Of a DNA stretch of 64,000 nucleotides, positions 42,339-53,498 are shown one piece after another. The notes beneath the pieces were generated by a model that worked only from the letters and a program-made list of their open reading frames with translations, ran no database searches and was not told where the DNA came from. The position numbers were made by a program, and so were the translations under genes. Each line of letters begins with the position of its first letter. Positions within the stretch are counted from its first letter, which is position 1. Where the stretch lies: the NCBI GenBank assembly GCA_036971615.1, contig JAYKKR010000031.1:335407-399406 (forward strand), read 5' to 3'. Source of the stretch: Amyloporia xantha. Taxonomy: Eukaryota; Basidiomycota; Agaricomycetes; Polyporales; Adustoporiaceae.

Positions 42339-43690
42339 CGTAACCAGCGATGAGCAGACAAATGGTCGCCGAGGAAAGGGTAGGACGGTGAGCAAGCAGT
42401 AAAGGTATAACACCCATGGCTGCGCGCTGGTTACACCGACACCATCACCGACTCGGGGCACGTGCCCAGATATGTATAGCATTCACTTCGGTTGCTAATT
42501 TTACTCAGTGCTACATCGTAGCAGATCCTACTGAGCTACTAGATACTATTGGTACCGTCATGTTTCGACAGTATATGACATAGACTCTAACGTCGCCGGA
42601 ATTTCCGTTCGGGGAACGTCAATCGCAATTAGACAAGACCATCTGGTCACGTACACAAACGGCCTGCTTGTGCCATTTTTCTACCATAACGGAACGCTCG
42701 CCAGAACCACGCCTGTTCTTACATATATATGTTTGTGAGTCGGTATAATTATGATACTTCTTCGGCATCTCCATTGCCCGTTGTGATTCATGGAGGGCAT
42801 GGACGAGACATACAGTGTACCTCGAGCAAATGCGCTCGTGCACTCGTGCAGTATTCCTTCCTCCTCGACTTTTTAGCATTACTACAAAACCATATCGTAC
42901 GTCCCCTGGAACGTAATGGCGCCTAGGGCGTGTACAACATTTGCAGCCGATATGACCAGTAAGTGAAGCATTTTGCTGTTAACTTTCCTGATATACTAGT
43001 GTGCCGTATTTCTGTGCCGGATACTATGTGTTACATGTAAGGCGCACTTCATAACCTTGAAGGCTTCATGCTTCACGCTTCAACACAAATCGACTCTGAC
43101 GGTGAATGTCCATTAGTATAAGCGCCCCATTTTCTACTCCCAGCGCTAGCTCGTTGCTCATGTATCAGAAGTCGACGAATCTGCTTCCGCGAAGATCATG
43201 GCATTACATATGCAATCACTGTCAGTATTGGTTGAATGAGTCGCACAGTGCTCACTGCTCACCGGCACCGGTCGTACCAGCGAATCTGAATGGCACTCTG
43301 ATGGCCCAATACCCACACACGGCGGTATGTCTCAGGTTGAACGCGGGCGCAACGTCTACCCTGTCTAGACAACCTTCCCGTACATGCGTGTTGCTTTATT
43401 TCATTCCTGTTTGGAGAAGATAAAGTTTATTGCATCCGTATGTCTAAAATTTCGCGCATGACTAAATTCCGCACGTTGCAAGTCACATTTATAATCGGCT
43501 AGTACGCATGATGTTCTCTTGACCAATTCTGTAAGTCTTTACGTTGCTGAAATAGTGCTTCGGTTCTGACGTGCCGCTGATCCTTTGGGATGCATTAATC
43601 TATACATAAGAGCTGATTTCCCCCCCTGTATAGCGTTTACTGGTTCCTCTGATTCGAACGACTGTGGTCCTTGACTGCCTTAGTTTGAAC
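42339..43690. other. Intergenic, divergent promoters, no gene recognised
   Basis: About 1.35 kb between the divergent DRS2 and short-chain dehydrogenase starts. AT-rich in places. A 105-codon open frame at 43106-43423 has no recognisable feature. Confidence 0.45.
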
Positions 43691-44949
43691 ATGTCTGAGA
43701 CTCCGTTAGTCCAAAGCACCCGTGTTGCCCTCGTCACTGGAGCCGCTCAAGGCATCGGCCATGCCATCGCACTGCGTCTTGCAGAGGACGGCCTGGACGT
43801 CGCAGTCAATGATATACCGACAAAATCGGACAAGCTGCGTTCTGTAGTCAAACAAATCGAAGCGAAGGGCAGGAGAGCAATTGCTGTTGTGGGAGATGTT
43901 ACCTCTGAACCTGATGTGATTGCCATGGTTGACAACACCGTAAAGGTCCTTGGAGGACTCGACGTTGTACGTGTATGGAGTCTCGACTCCGATGGAAAAA
44001 AGATCTCACGAATGTTATCATCGCCGTAGATGGTTGCGAACGCAGGAATATCCCTGTTCAAGCCAATGTTCGATAGCAAGTTTTCTCCGATGTATTATAT
44101 CCCCGCCATTTTGTGACCAAACTTCAGCATCAATAGAGGATTTCGAGCGTATCATGTCCATAAACGTCCGAGGTGTCATGTTATCGTTCAAATATGCAGC
44201 TTTACAAATGGTGAAGCAGGGGCGAGGTGGCAGACTGATAGGTAAGCGCTGTGTAGAGCATCTTATAAGTTTTTAACGAATCTGTATTGTTATTAGGCGC
44301 ATGCTCTGGCTCAGGGAAAAAAGGTACGTCGTATTTAATCCCCAAGGTCGTCGAGTCATTGATGATTGCGTATACAGGGATTTCAAACATGGCCGCTTAT
44401 AGTGCAAGTAAATTTGCCGTGCGGGGACTCACACAAAGTTGTGGTGCGCAGCTGTGGTATGGACGATTCACGATCTATAAGACTAAATGAGGATGCAGCT
44501 GCCGAGTGGGCAAAGTATAAGATTACAGTCAATAACTATGCACCCGGAAGTATTCTGACGCCAATGAGTGAGCACATCTTTGACAGCCTTCTCTGTATCA
44601 GTCTGTATACATACTGTAACCTTTACAGTACTCCACCCAAATGATGCGATAAACGGCGGGCCCGCATCGACAGCAAAGAAGGTGAGCAACATTGGACGTG
44701 GATCAGTGTGACCCTTAGTTAGCCTTTATCTTCATAGATCGTAGGTCTTCCTCTGGATACACCTGATGCCGAGCCGGAGGTCGTCGCTGGTTTGGTATCA
44801 TATCTGGTGAAACCAGAAGCTTACTACATTACTGGTGAGCATTGGTCCTTTAACTGCTGCTGTTCGTACCTCTCACTAGTACGTCATCAAATATGTATTG
44901 GCATTTAGGTCAGTCCATCAATATCGACGGTGGACTCGTGTACGATTGA
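43691..44949 (+). CDS. Short-chain dehydrogenase/reductase (acetoin/diacetyl-reductase-like)
   Basis: Classical SDR, NAD(P)-dependent oxidoreductase, nearest by memory to diacetyl/acetoin reductases. Start MSETPLVQSTRVALVTGAAQ at 43691, with a nearby upstream Met rejected because the family begins close to RVALVTG. Cofactor motif TGAAQGIG, LRLAEDGLDVAVND, GDVTSEPDVIAMVD, NAGISL (NAG motif), then FERIMSINVRGVMLSFKYAA, GRLIGACSGSGKKG with the catalytic Ser, AAYSASKFAVRGL with catalytic Tyr and Lys, WAKYKITVNNYAPGSILTPM, and the C-terminus VVAGLVSYLVKPEAYYITGQ, INIDGGLVYD ending at 44949. About seven introns, some close together near 44300-44500. Substrate not predictable. Confidence 0.9.
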
Positions 44950-45347
44950 TACCCGGGTAAATAAGCAACTGGTGTTAGGCTAAATCGATGTCAAAAACTG
45001 GATTAGGGAATGCAACGTTGTGAGAGTCAAGGCGTTGTTATCCCGAATGGATATACCAGACGATGCTTTGTCAATAAGAAAGCGATCCATCACACTTCTC
45101 TGTTAGTCCAAAGCCAAGTATGTATTTTAGACCATCTGCTGCGCTGTTCGCGAGGTTAGTAGGCAGGGTTTTCACCCTGTTACTATAGTCTCTCAAGCTC
45201 CTGGCTGAGGCAATACAGACGTTTACATCTAACAAGTTGATGTCACCCAGCCTGCGTGTGCACGAGTCCGCTCATGGCCGAACTCCAGGTCTAGGAATTG
45301 AATATTGTACGAATCTAACTACCACAGTCAAAGCGTACCAGACCTAA
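44950..45347. other. Intergenic between convergent genes
   Basis: About 400 bp of 3' flanking sequence between convergent stop codons. No gene seen. Confidence 0.5.
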
Positions 45348-47517
45348 TCAACCTTCAAAGGTTTCCGGCGGCATTTCAATACCGAAGTTGCTTTTGGCAA
45401 AGCCGCGCATTGTCCGCTCAAGCTCATCCTCAAATCCCTCTCCCTTCAGCCCCAGTCCGTGCCGCACCCATTGCTTGAACCGAGTCGTCCAGAAGACGAC
45501 ATCGATGGAAAAAGTAACAAGCATGAACACGAGGTACTGCCTGTACTCCTTCAAACGCTCGAAGAACGTGAGACCTGGTGTCTCCACTAGCGAACGTGAC
45601 GCCCAGTATCCTGTGATACGGATTCTGTTCACGGGCGATCCGAAAGATTGGTTGTTCGCTGTGCAATATGATCAAATGTTAGCCGATTGGTGTTAGGTCT
45701 GAAGTGGAACGGTATGCTTACCCTGCACTATGCTGATAATGGCAATGGGAACGAGTGAGTATTCATAAGCCATCAGCAAAGGCAGGCGACTCACCGCATA
45801 TTTCGTCCAATGAAGATGAGCGGCTTTGGGATCTTATCGGTGTCGGTCAGGAAGCTCTTCAACTTTTCCTTGATCCTAACACTGCGGTCGTATTCGCTCA
45901 TTTCCTCGAAATTCTCCGTTTGCTGATCGGCAAACTTGACCGGCCGCATCAGCGTTGCGCTAGCAAACAAGTCAGGCGCGCCAATTCCCCACTGCGTGGC
46001 GACATGTCTGACGACATCTAGGTCGAGTGTCATCAGCCCCTTCCAGAGCGTCGCGTATTGGCGTTGAAAATCCGGCGTAAGCCGGACGTACAGGCCATGG
46101 TCGAGGAGGACGAATTGCGGAACATTTAGATTCTGTGGATGCGGCCGGATGATGATGTTTCCGGGATGAGGGTCGCAGTGCACCCAGCCCCATTCAAAGA
46201 TTTGAGCGCTGAACAGCTCTACCATGGTTCCCATGATGGACTTGATACCACCTTTCAGCGGGGTCGGATGAGGGTCGGATGACTGAGTAGCCGATGACGA
46301 AGCGTAGTTGTTGTCATTTTCGCCCATTAGCCGCCTAATACCACGACGATCACTCAGGCGGACACCGTCTATCCACTCCGCGACCATGACCTTCTTTGTG
46401 GAGAGCTCAGGGTATACCTTTGGGATGTATACCTTCTGTGCTAGACGAGGTTCTGCCGCGATGAACTTAGAAGTCTGTAAGGCATTATTCGCCTCTAGTT
46501 CGAAGTCGAGCTCTCTGCGCAAGTGATCCGAGATAAAGTCTTTCGATATCGTCAAGCAGGGTCCGACGCAACATGAAGGGCCGCACTCACCGACAACGAA
46601 GTAAACAGGCATGTCGAAAAGATAGTTCTCGTAGACCCACATAACCAGTCTGAATGCCCCTAGATCCCATTCGACCTGCTTGCTAACATCCGGCTTTTGG
46701 ACCTTGACCGCGACCCAAGGCCCGGAGCCATCGCTAGACTTCAATTTGGCGCGATGCACTTGCGCAATACTAGCGCTGGCAGCGGCCTTCTCATCGAATA
46801 TCTCGAAAACTCCGTCCGGCCCTGCTGGAGGCTTTCCAAATTCGGCTCGGAAAACAGACTCGACGACACTATATGGTATCTGAGGGGCATCATCGAATAG
46901 TCTGGTAAATTTTTCTTGCATCGCACGCGGCATGAGGGCGGCGTTATTCGCAAATGCTTGACCTAAAAATAGTGCGCCGGCTCTTGAGTAGACAGTCATG
47001 CCAAATTTCTGATAGTATACACACCAATTTTGATGTAGAGTCCGCCGTTTGACGTGAACAAGTCATAGACTCGCTCGGCAACACGCTCCTGAAGTGCTGG
47101 TATACTGTCGCTCTTCTCTGGTGTAAAATTAAGCTTGTAGTCCATAGCTATCATGGCACACTATCAGGAGTTGGAGTCAGACATACAGGGCTTGAGACCG
47201 TGGCGCTCAAGACCCAGCCCTTAGCGAAGGGGTACGAAAGAACGTACCGCCCAGAAAGTACGCAAGTTCCTTGTGACTGCAGATGCATTGTATTGCCTAT
47301 CTATAAACCAGCCACCGCCGAGACCACATAGAGCTATGACGGTGCGGCGAGTATAGAATCGAAGACGAGATCTGGTGCCGGGTTCAGGAGGTCGAGAATA
47401 GTTTCCTGCTGTAGAGAAATTAAGTCGATTACGGTTGAGTAGGTGGCTTGAAGGCGCAAGATTCGCTGAACGGTATGGAGGAAGTCGTCGCACGACATGG
47501 AGACATGTAAAGACCAT
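45348..47517 (-). CDS. ABC1/UbiB (ADCK1, Mcp2/Cqd2-like) mitochondrial kinase-like protein
   Basis: Atypical kinase-like protein of the Coq8/UbiB family. Yeast relatives of this branch (Mcp2, also called Cqd2) act at the mitochondrial inner membrane on lipid and coenzyme Q homeostasis. Start MVFTCLHVVRRLPPYRSANL at 47517, rich in Arg/Ser like a targeting peptide, followed by a short hydrophobic segment VIALCGLGGGWFI. Family motifs: GGLYIKIGQAF (KxGQ), the Ala-rich loop AAASASIAQVHRAKL, VAVKVQKPDV (Lys), ELDFELEANNA, VMVAEWIDGVRLSD, WVHCDPHPGNI and VLLDHGLYVRL in place of DFG. A hydrophobic segment YLVFMLVTFSIDVVFW lies near the C-terminus, which ends PPETFEG at 45350-45348. LDHGLY favours the ADCK1 branch over Coq8. 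About six introns. Confidence 0.9.
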
Positions 47518-47829
47518 TAGGACACGCTCAGAATCGACAGCGTGAAAGACTCTAGATATGAAGCCAAATAGGTTGCATTAGGCTAGCGAGGGATGTTCAT
47601 AAACAAGTGAAAGTAGGTTCAGCCCAAGAGGACGGTGGTGGGCGACTTTGTGCATGGCCTGTCGAACCGGCCGAATGGACGCGTACCAAGCTAACGTCAT
47701 AGCGCCCGTTCATGGCAATAAATGTCTCACAGCATCTCATCTTGGTAATTATACCCAGATTTCTGTGATCCATGATAATACCAAGACGAACTACAGAGTG
47801 TCTACTCTACAGGTGAGTTCAAGAGTATT
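47518..47829. other. Intergenic
   Basis: Short region upstream of the ABC1-family gene and downstream of Spa2. No gene seen. Confidence 0.5.
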
Positions 47830-47857
47830 TTACAGTTTCATCAGACCCTTCATCGCA

Positions 47858-50800
47858 TTAGCCACTGCAAAGCTCGACCTTGCCATGACTTGTCGTGACT
47901 CCTTTCGTTACCTCCGCTAACGCTTGAACCTCGCTTAGCTTGTCGGCATGTTCGCCTAGTTCTCTTAGAATGTCTTCCCCTTGTTGGGCTGAAGCTGGCG
48001 GCAGATTGTCTTTGCAAACTGCCACGATACTGGAGACGATCGTAATGATTTGGGTCAGGTTGTCGTTAAGTGTCGGCGGTGGTGTCGGACTACGAACGCC
48101 CGAGAGGACGCTCTGGATAGCATATACGATCGCCTCAGTTTGGGCCTCCAGGTAAGGCTGTTGCATATGCAAGTCAGTGTTACGCCGAGTCTCTGTTATG
48201 AAAAACGTTATTGTTCACCTTCAACTCACTCCACGCATCCTCGGGGCTCTCCGTAATCGCAGATTCATCGCTGGTCATCCCTCCTGCTCCATTTGAACCG
48301 GGCTGGTCGAATATAGGGGGTGGAGAATTCGTATCGGAACTCGACATATTGGACGCAGGTCCCCGTTGCTCCTCCGTCGATGCACGACCGGGCAAAGCGC
48401 GAAAAGACGATGAGATCGATTCGCCAAAGCGACTTACTTGTGCCGAGAACGATTCCCCGCGCTGAGAGCTTGCATTGCTCCCTATCCTTTGATGTGAGGC
48501 TCGCGCCTCGTCGACCGATCGGAGGGATGGAACATAGCCGTTGCTTGAAGTTGCGGTGGCAGAAGCGGAAGTAAATTGCTCCTGCTCTGCGCGTGTGGCC
48601 TTACGGACGGACACAATCTTCCCGATCTCGGTGACGGTGAGGGATACATGGCTTGCAGCGGCATCGAGCAGGCTGACAGGAGACATGCCTGAGCTCGTGG
48701 CATGTGTCTTCGTTGCTGCTACAAGGTTACTTAGAGTAGCCTCGGCGCGCTCTCGCAGGGTACGCAGAGCCTCCACGTCAACATCCCCGCGGTCTCGTCG
48801 TGGTCGACGCTCAAAAAGCTTGACATCTTCGATGATAGTGCTCACCGAATTGACGACAGCTTTCATAGGGGTGAGAACACGAGTCGGAGCATTCGAGCGC
48901 CCAGCAGTGAGCAAGCTATCAATGGCAGTGACGAAGGCAGTGACATGTATATCCAGCAGACCTCCATCCTGCGAGACAGGCAGTTGATCGTCTGTCCGTG
49001 GAGCCTGCAAGAACAGCTGCGAAGTTGCTACAAGAAGGATGGAATAAGCACATTTTGCGTGGCACTGATGATGACATACCTTTGACGCTTCGCAACTCTG
49101 TCTTAGCTTGCTCGTACTTGCGCTTGTACTCTTTAAGCTGGGAATCGAGGTCTCGAATAACAGCTAGATCTGAGTCTTTGGCAGTCATTAACTCGTCATT
49201 ACGCCGTGAAAGGTCTGATAGCTCTTCCATGAGGCCTTCCATGTCGGAGCGCAGTTGATCGAGAATGTCAGGATTGGCCTACAAGCAAATTCATTAAAAC
49301 AATCCATGTATAGGCACCAAATGACACACCTGCCCTCCGCTAGCACGCTCTGCTTCGAGCTGCTCACACCGGTCTCGTAGGATCCGTAACTCATCTTCAT
49401 CTTCTCGCGCTCTCCTTACTTCCGCCTCCTTTTCTCTTGTCCGTTCTTGCTGCAAGCCGTCTATCTCCTGCTGTAACGAAAACATTGCGGCCGTCTTCTC
49501 TTCCATCCGCTATTTATGCACTGTCATTTCTCGTCTGCAAGATTGCTGAAACAAAGAGACTCACCTGTCGTAAGTCCCGCAACTCGTCTTCCACAGCCCT
49601 GACACGCGCCTCACCTTCTGACCATTTCTGCTCACGCTCACGGACATCCTCCACTTCGCGCTCAAGACCCGTAATGCGTGACTGCATCGTAGCGATCTTG
49701 TACTCGTAGTCCCGCCGCAACCTTTCCTGCTCCTCCCCTCCAACACTTGTTCTGCCACCCAACAACCGCGAACCGATTCCTGAAGCGCCTGCAGACCTGT
49801 CAGATGCGACAGATGCACGGCCAAACGACATTTTATCAAAATAGTCATCACCACTGCGGGCCCCTGTGCCCTCATCGTCCTCGCCTTCGACTGCCTGCAG
49901 TCGCGCGCTGAGCCCACTCAGACCTGCCAAACCACCCGTAGGCCGCCGGTCATCGTCATCCCCGTCGCTATCGCTATCTGCGCCCCGCTCGATGCTACGA
50001 TCTCGTTCTCGCCCGCGATCGTCGATAGCGGTGCTGGAGCTGTCGCGGACCTCACGACCATAGGGAACCTCGATTTCCTCTTCTGCTATCGTGCTCTTGT
50101 TCGGGATGATCATACCCATCCCGGCTGTTGCGCTCTGCGCATTTGATGCTGATGTCGACTCGCTAGATTCGCTTGGACGACGGCCCACCGATGCGCCTGG
50201 GTAGTCTCGCTCGCGGTCCTCCGAGCGGCGAATAGAGATGTCTTGTGATGGGCGACGACGATCTTCGGGGCGATACAGGTCTTGCGAAGGCTTGCGACGC
50301 GACATGGATCCCGGATTCGCTGAATAGGCCGATGAATAGGCCTCGACACCGCCGTATGCGTCCGCACTCCGCCGTCCATTCGCAGAGCCGTCTTGGCTCG
50401 GCCGGCGGCGACGATAGGCGTCCTCGCTTGGTCTCCGAGTGGAGGACAGACTGGGAGCGTAGCCGCTATCGATGGCCTTGTCATCGGATGTGCGGGCGGG
50501 TATAGATGATGTGGCGCGAGCAGAAGCGGGGAAGTCGGGGGATGGATAGTCGTCGTAGGTCGAGCCAGGGGACGCCAATGGGGCGCCGTCAGTCGGCTGG
50601 GAGGATACTATTTATAGTCGTTCACAGCACGATGCAAGTCGACATGGCACGCACATCTTCCTTGAACTCAGGGTAACGTCTCGCTAGCTCGTAGTACACA
50701 TCACTGGATAGATCCTTGAATCTCCCAGTAGGCAGCGTGGCGAGCTTTTGGCGAGCTTGGTTCCGCTTGGGATGGAAGTCGTCGCGCACAGGAAGAAAGG

Positions 50801-51255
50801 GAACTAATGGTTAACAATATGCCGTGAGTAGGTGATGAAGCTCGATGAGAGATACATACGGCTACCTTCGTTGTTAGTTGTGTTCTGGTTACGACGAATG
50901 AGTTCATCGTAAACATCCGTGGAAAGTTCTTGGAATTGCTGACGGGTAAGGCGGGTGAGTTTCTGCCTTGCTGTTGAGCGTGAGTTCGCTGGCTCTGTAC
51001 GTGGTCAAGGTGTCAGAAGTGAGTACTGAAGTAGAGGATGAATTGGCGAAAGAAACCTTTGGCAAGGTAAGTAGCGAGGTATTTGTTGAGTTCGTCGAAG
51101 TGTGTGCGAGCTACCGAACGTGGATCGGGCGGAGGAAATGGACTCGGAGGGGCATCCGACCTGAGAGGCCGGTATGAATCGGTACGATAGTTTGATATGC
51201 CCGAGTATGTCGTGTTAGTCGGTGAAGGGACGCGAGAGGATCCAGAGCGTTTCAT
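47858..51255 (-). CDS. SPA2: Spa2-like polarisome scaffold, C-terminal tail apparently frameshifted
   Basis: Scaffold of the polarisome at hyphal tips, binding MAPK kinases and formin regulators. Start MKRSGSSRVPSPTNTTYSG at 51255. Then FDELNKYLATYLAK and two Spa2-homology (GIT) repeats: RQKLTRLTRQQFQELSTDVY and RQKLATLPTGRFKDLSSDVY. A long Ser/Arg-rich disordered part with repeated RRPSQD units follows. A coiled coil lies at about 49700-49080 (IDGLQQERTREKEAEVRRA). The C-terminal domain has HVTAFVTAIDSLL and YLEAQTEAIVYAIQSVLSG, then LTQIITIVSSIVAVCKDNLP. It reads EVQALAEVTK, after which the frame gives a short unrelated end and stops at 47858. One base fewer at 47901-47902 would instead continue SRQVMARSSFAVANAMKG and stop at 47830. 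About eight introns. Confidence 0.9.
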
Positions 51256-52442
51256 TGTCAACGACGCGTAGGCGGAGGAAGTGTTGTAGGTAATGGATGA
51301 GTTATGAGAACGATGCAGCGTGTAATGTTGCCATGAACCTCACACGAGGAGAACGCAAGGACGCGGGAGACAGCGACAAGAGTCGATAACCAGATCCAGA
51401 GTCAGTGCAGCCGCTGCAGCGGTTCACGGAAACGCGTCTCAGGCATGGGGGTCGCAGTCACGCAATCCCATCTCGTCACAACTTGTGACTTAGATGGCGG
51501 TGAGTTATTTTTGTCGTCTCAGTTGACCTCTTCGACATAAACAAGCAGTGACTACAATCCCGATTTTGATGTCTCTCCAACACCATGCAGTTGCTTAAGT
51601 TCCGACCGCTACCCCGCTGCTGATTTACCGGTGTTGTTATATTGTCCAATCTGGCACATGCGTGGTCTCTTTTATTAGGCTCCCGCAACTCTCGTACTGC
51701 TAGAACGAACATGGGATCATCATCTTGAGACCGAGAAATGAACCGGCAGACAAGCGACCACGGTTATGGTCTATGAAGGGGCAAGACGCTTGCACGGCTA
51801 AGGTAACTTCTGGTAAGTCGGGGCAAGGGTTGCTTCGCTTTGCTCAGGCAAACGTTCGCCGTGGGGGGCTAAATGAATTCGAAGGCGGCTGTTTGCACCC
51901 TCGCTCGACAGCCATGACAATAAAAGGCCTCGGTGGATGTAAACAGCATGGATTGTGTCAATTGCACGACATTCTGTACTGGCATGATGTTGTGAACGAG
52001 ACTTCAAGTAGCAGGTCATCATCGACGTCAATGAACTGAGGCCGACAATATTGATGATCAGTGATGGAAACCTATACACCAAGTTGTATTTATATTACGG
52101 TGGCAGCGAACTGCTTTAGATCAATTATTGTATGTGGAGTTACGAGTTACAGCGGGACCGCGATAGAGATGTCATGCTACACTGCAGGAAAAGGCGATAC
52201 AAACTGCCAGGGCATGAGCGGCATACTCAGTGTGAATACATGTGATACAACGGGTGTTTGTGATGTAGTGGCGGAATGAAGCAGGTCCGTAATAGCGCAG
52301 AGTAGATAGGAGCACATGTTCACGTATTGACGCATTCTAGATATTGGCATGGTCAGGATGTGCTGTAGGAAGAGACGGGCAGAGAACATCTACACGAGTA
52401 ACTACGGCACACGCACCTCGAAGTACACCGCCCAAACAAGGT
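51256..52442. other. Intergenic, no gene recognised
   Basis: About 1.2 kb. A 104-codon open frame (51725-52039, plus) has no recognisable motif. Includes the Spa2 promoter. Confidence 0.4.
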
Positions 52443-53051
52443 TCATGCATACATCTCGGCAGCCAGAGAATCGCCAGGTCTTCTGAACGCACGGCAATCT
52501 TTCTGCCTCCCGCCCGCTTTCCGACAGCGCCAGCAGACGTGAGTGTTATGCTGCTCGTCCTGGAAGAGCTGTTCCGGGTCGGGGACTTGAGCGGGTTGCG
52601 GCTTCGAGCTGAGGCCGAGACGCTGTGTGCGAGCACGCAACTTTCGGAGAGCGTTGCGCGCTCGACTGTCCGGCTGATGGAGCTCGCGTAGGGGCGGGAG
52701 GACGAACTGCGACGGTGAAGGGAAAGCAGCCGGCAGCGACTCGGTGTGGGCATGACCGCGCGGGCGGGACGGCTGGTCTGATTGAGAAGGATGGAGCGGG
52801 AAGCCCATCGCGGTGCCAAGATGGCCGGGGCGTATGAAGCGGACGTCCATATTCATGCCGAGGCGAGGGAGGTCGGTATCGGAGGCGGGAAAGTAGGCAA
52901 TGCAGGCGACCTGGTCGGGGCCGAGGACACGCATGTTCGCTTTGAGGGATGCGGGATCGAAGGAAACGGAGGGGACGAGAAGGTTGGGGCTGTTGGGTTG
53001 AGTGGACGACGGGGAGTCGGTGGATGACCGAAGACGTTGCAGGATGCCCAT
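52443..53051 (-). CDS. Unrecognised 202-residue protein with C-terminal Cys pair
   Basis: An uninterrupted reading frame from MGILQRLRSSTDSP at 53051 to DSLAAEMYA at 52443. It is low in charge at the N-terminus, Pro/Ser-rich, then has a helix-like basic part RARNALRKLRARTQRLGL, and ends with HVCWRCRKAGGRQKDC, which could be part of a metal-binding Cys cluster. No membrane segment. It is divergent from TRP1. Composition suggests a real gene rather than a random frame, but I do not recognise a family. Additional exons on either side cannot be excluded. Confidence 0.5.
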   Translation of the reverse strand: MGILQRLRSSTDSPSSTQPNSPNLLVPSVSFDPASLKANMRVLGPDQVACIAYFPASDTDLPRLGMNMDVRFIRPGHLGTAMGFPLHPSQSDQPSRPRGHAHTESLPAAFPSPSQFVLPPLRELHQPDSRARNALRKLRARTQRLGLSSKPQPAQVPDPEQLFQDEQHNTHVCWRCRKAGGRQKDCRAFRRPGDSLAAEMYA

Positions 53052-53498
53052 AGCAAGACTGGCGAGCGAGATGGACGCCGTGCAGCGGGAACGGGTGGGG
53101 GCTGGGCTAGTTAGAAGAGGCAGATCGAGGGGCTGGGGGTCGTTTTGAAGTGGACGGAGAGCTCACAGGTATGAGTACTGAGAGCATTGCGCGTGTAAGC
53201 CAGGCGGTCAGCGTCGCATCTGCCTCGACTCCTCGTCCCTGTCCTTCTCAGCGGCGGAATACTCACAACTGGGCGATGAGCGTGGTAAGCAAGCTGAGAG
53301 AAATGCAATGCCGACAAGTGCAAGCCCGTCAAGCCGAACCAATCTGCGAAATCGAAACACATGATCACCAGCGCCTCGACCTCCTCCCGGTCGCTGTGCG
53401 CTGCGGTCTCAAGCTAACCGCTCCCATCCGCCGCCCTAGGCCATCTATTTAACCCTCTCGGCGACTCTGCACTGACACATCTACTACTTTCTTCTAAA
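53052..53498. promoter_or_regulatory. Divergent promoter region upstream of TRP1
   Basis: About 450 bp. A TATA-like TATTTAA lies at about 53446-53452, roughly 50 bp before the TRP1 start codon, followed by a pyrimidine-rich leader (CTACTACTTTCTTCT) usual in highly expressed fungal genes. Confidence 0.5.

Noticed and set aside
42339..42482. Upstream in-frame start for the Drs2-like protein
   Set aside because: It adds 48 residues unlike the family N-terminus; MSDDF at 42338 is the better start.
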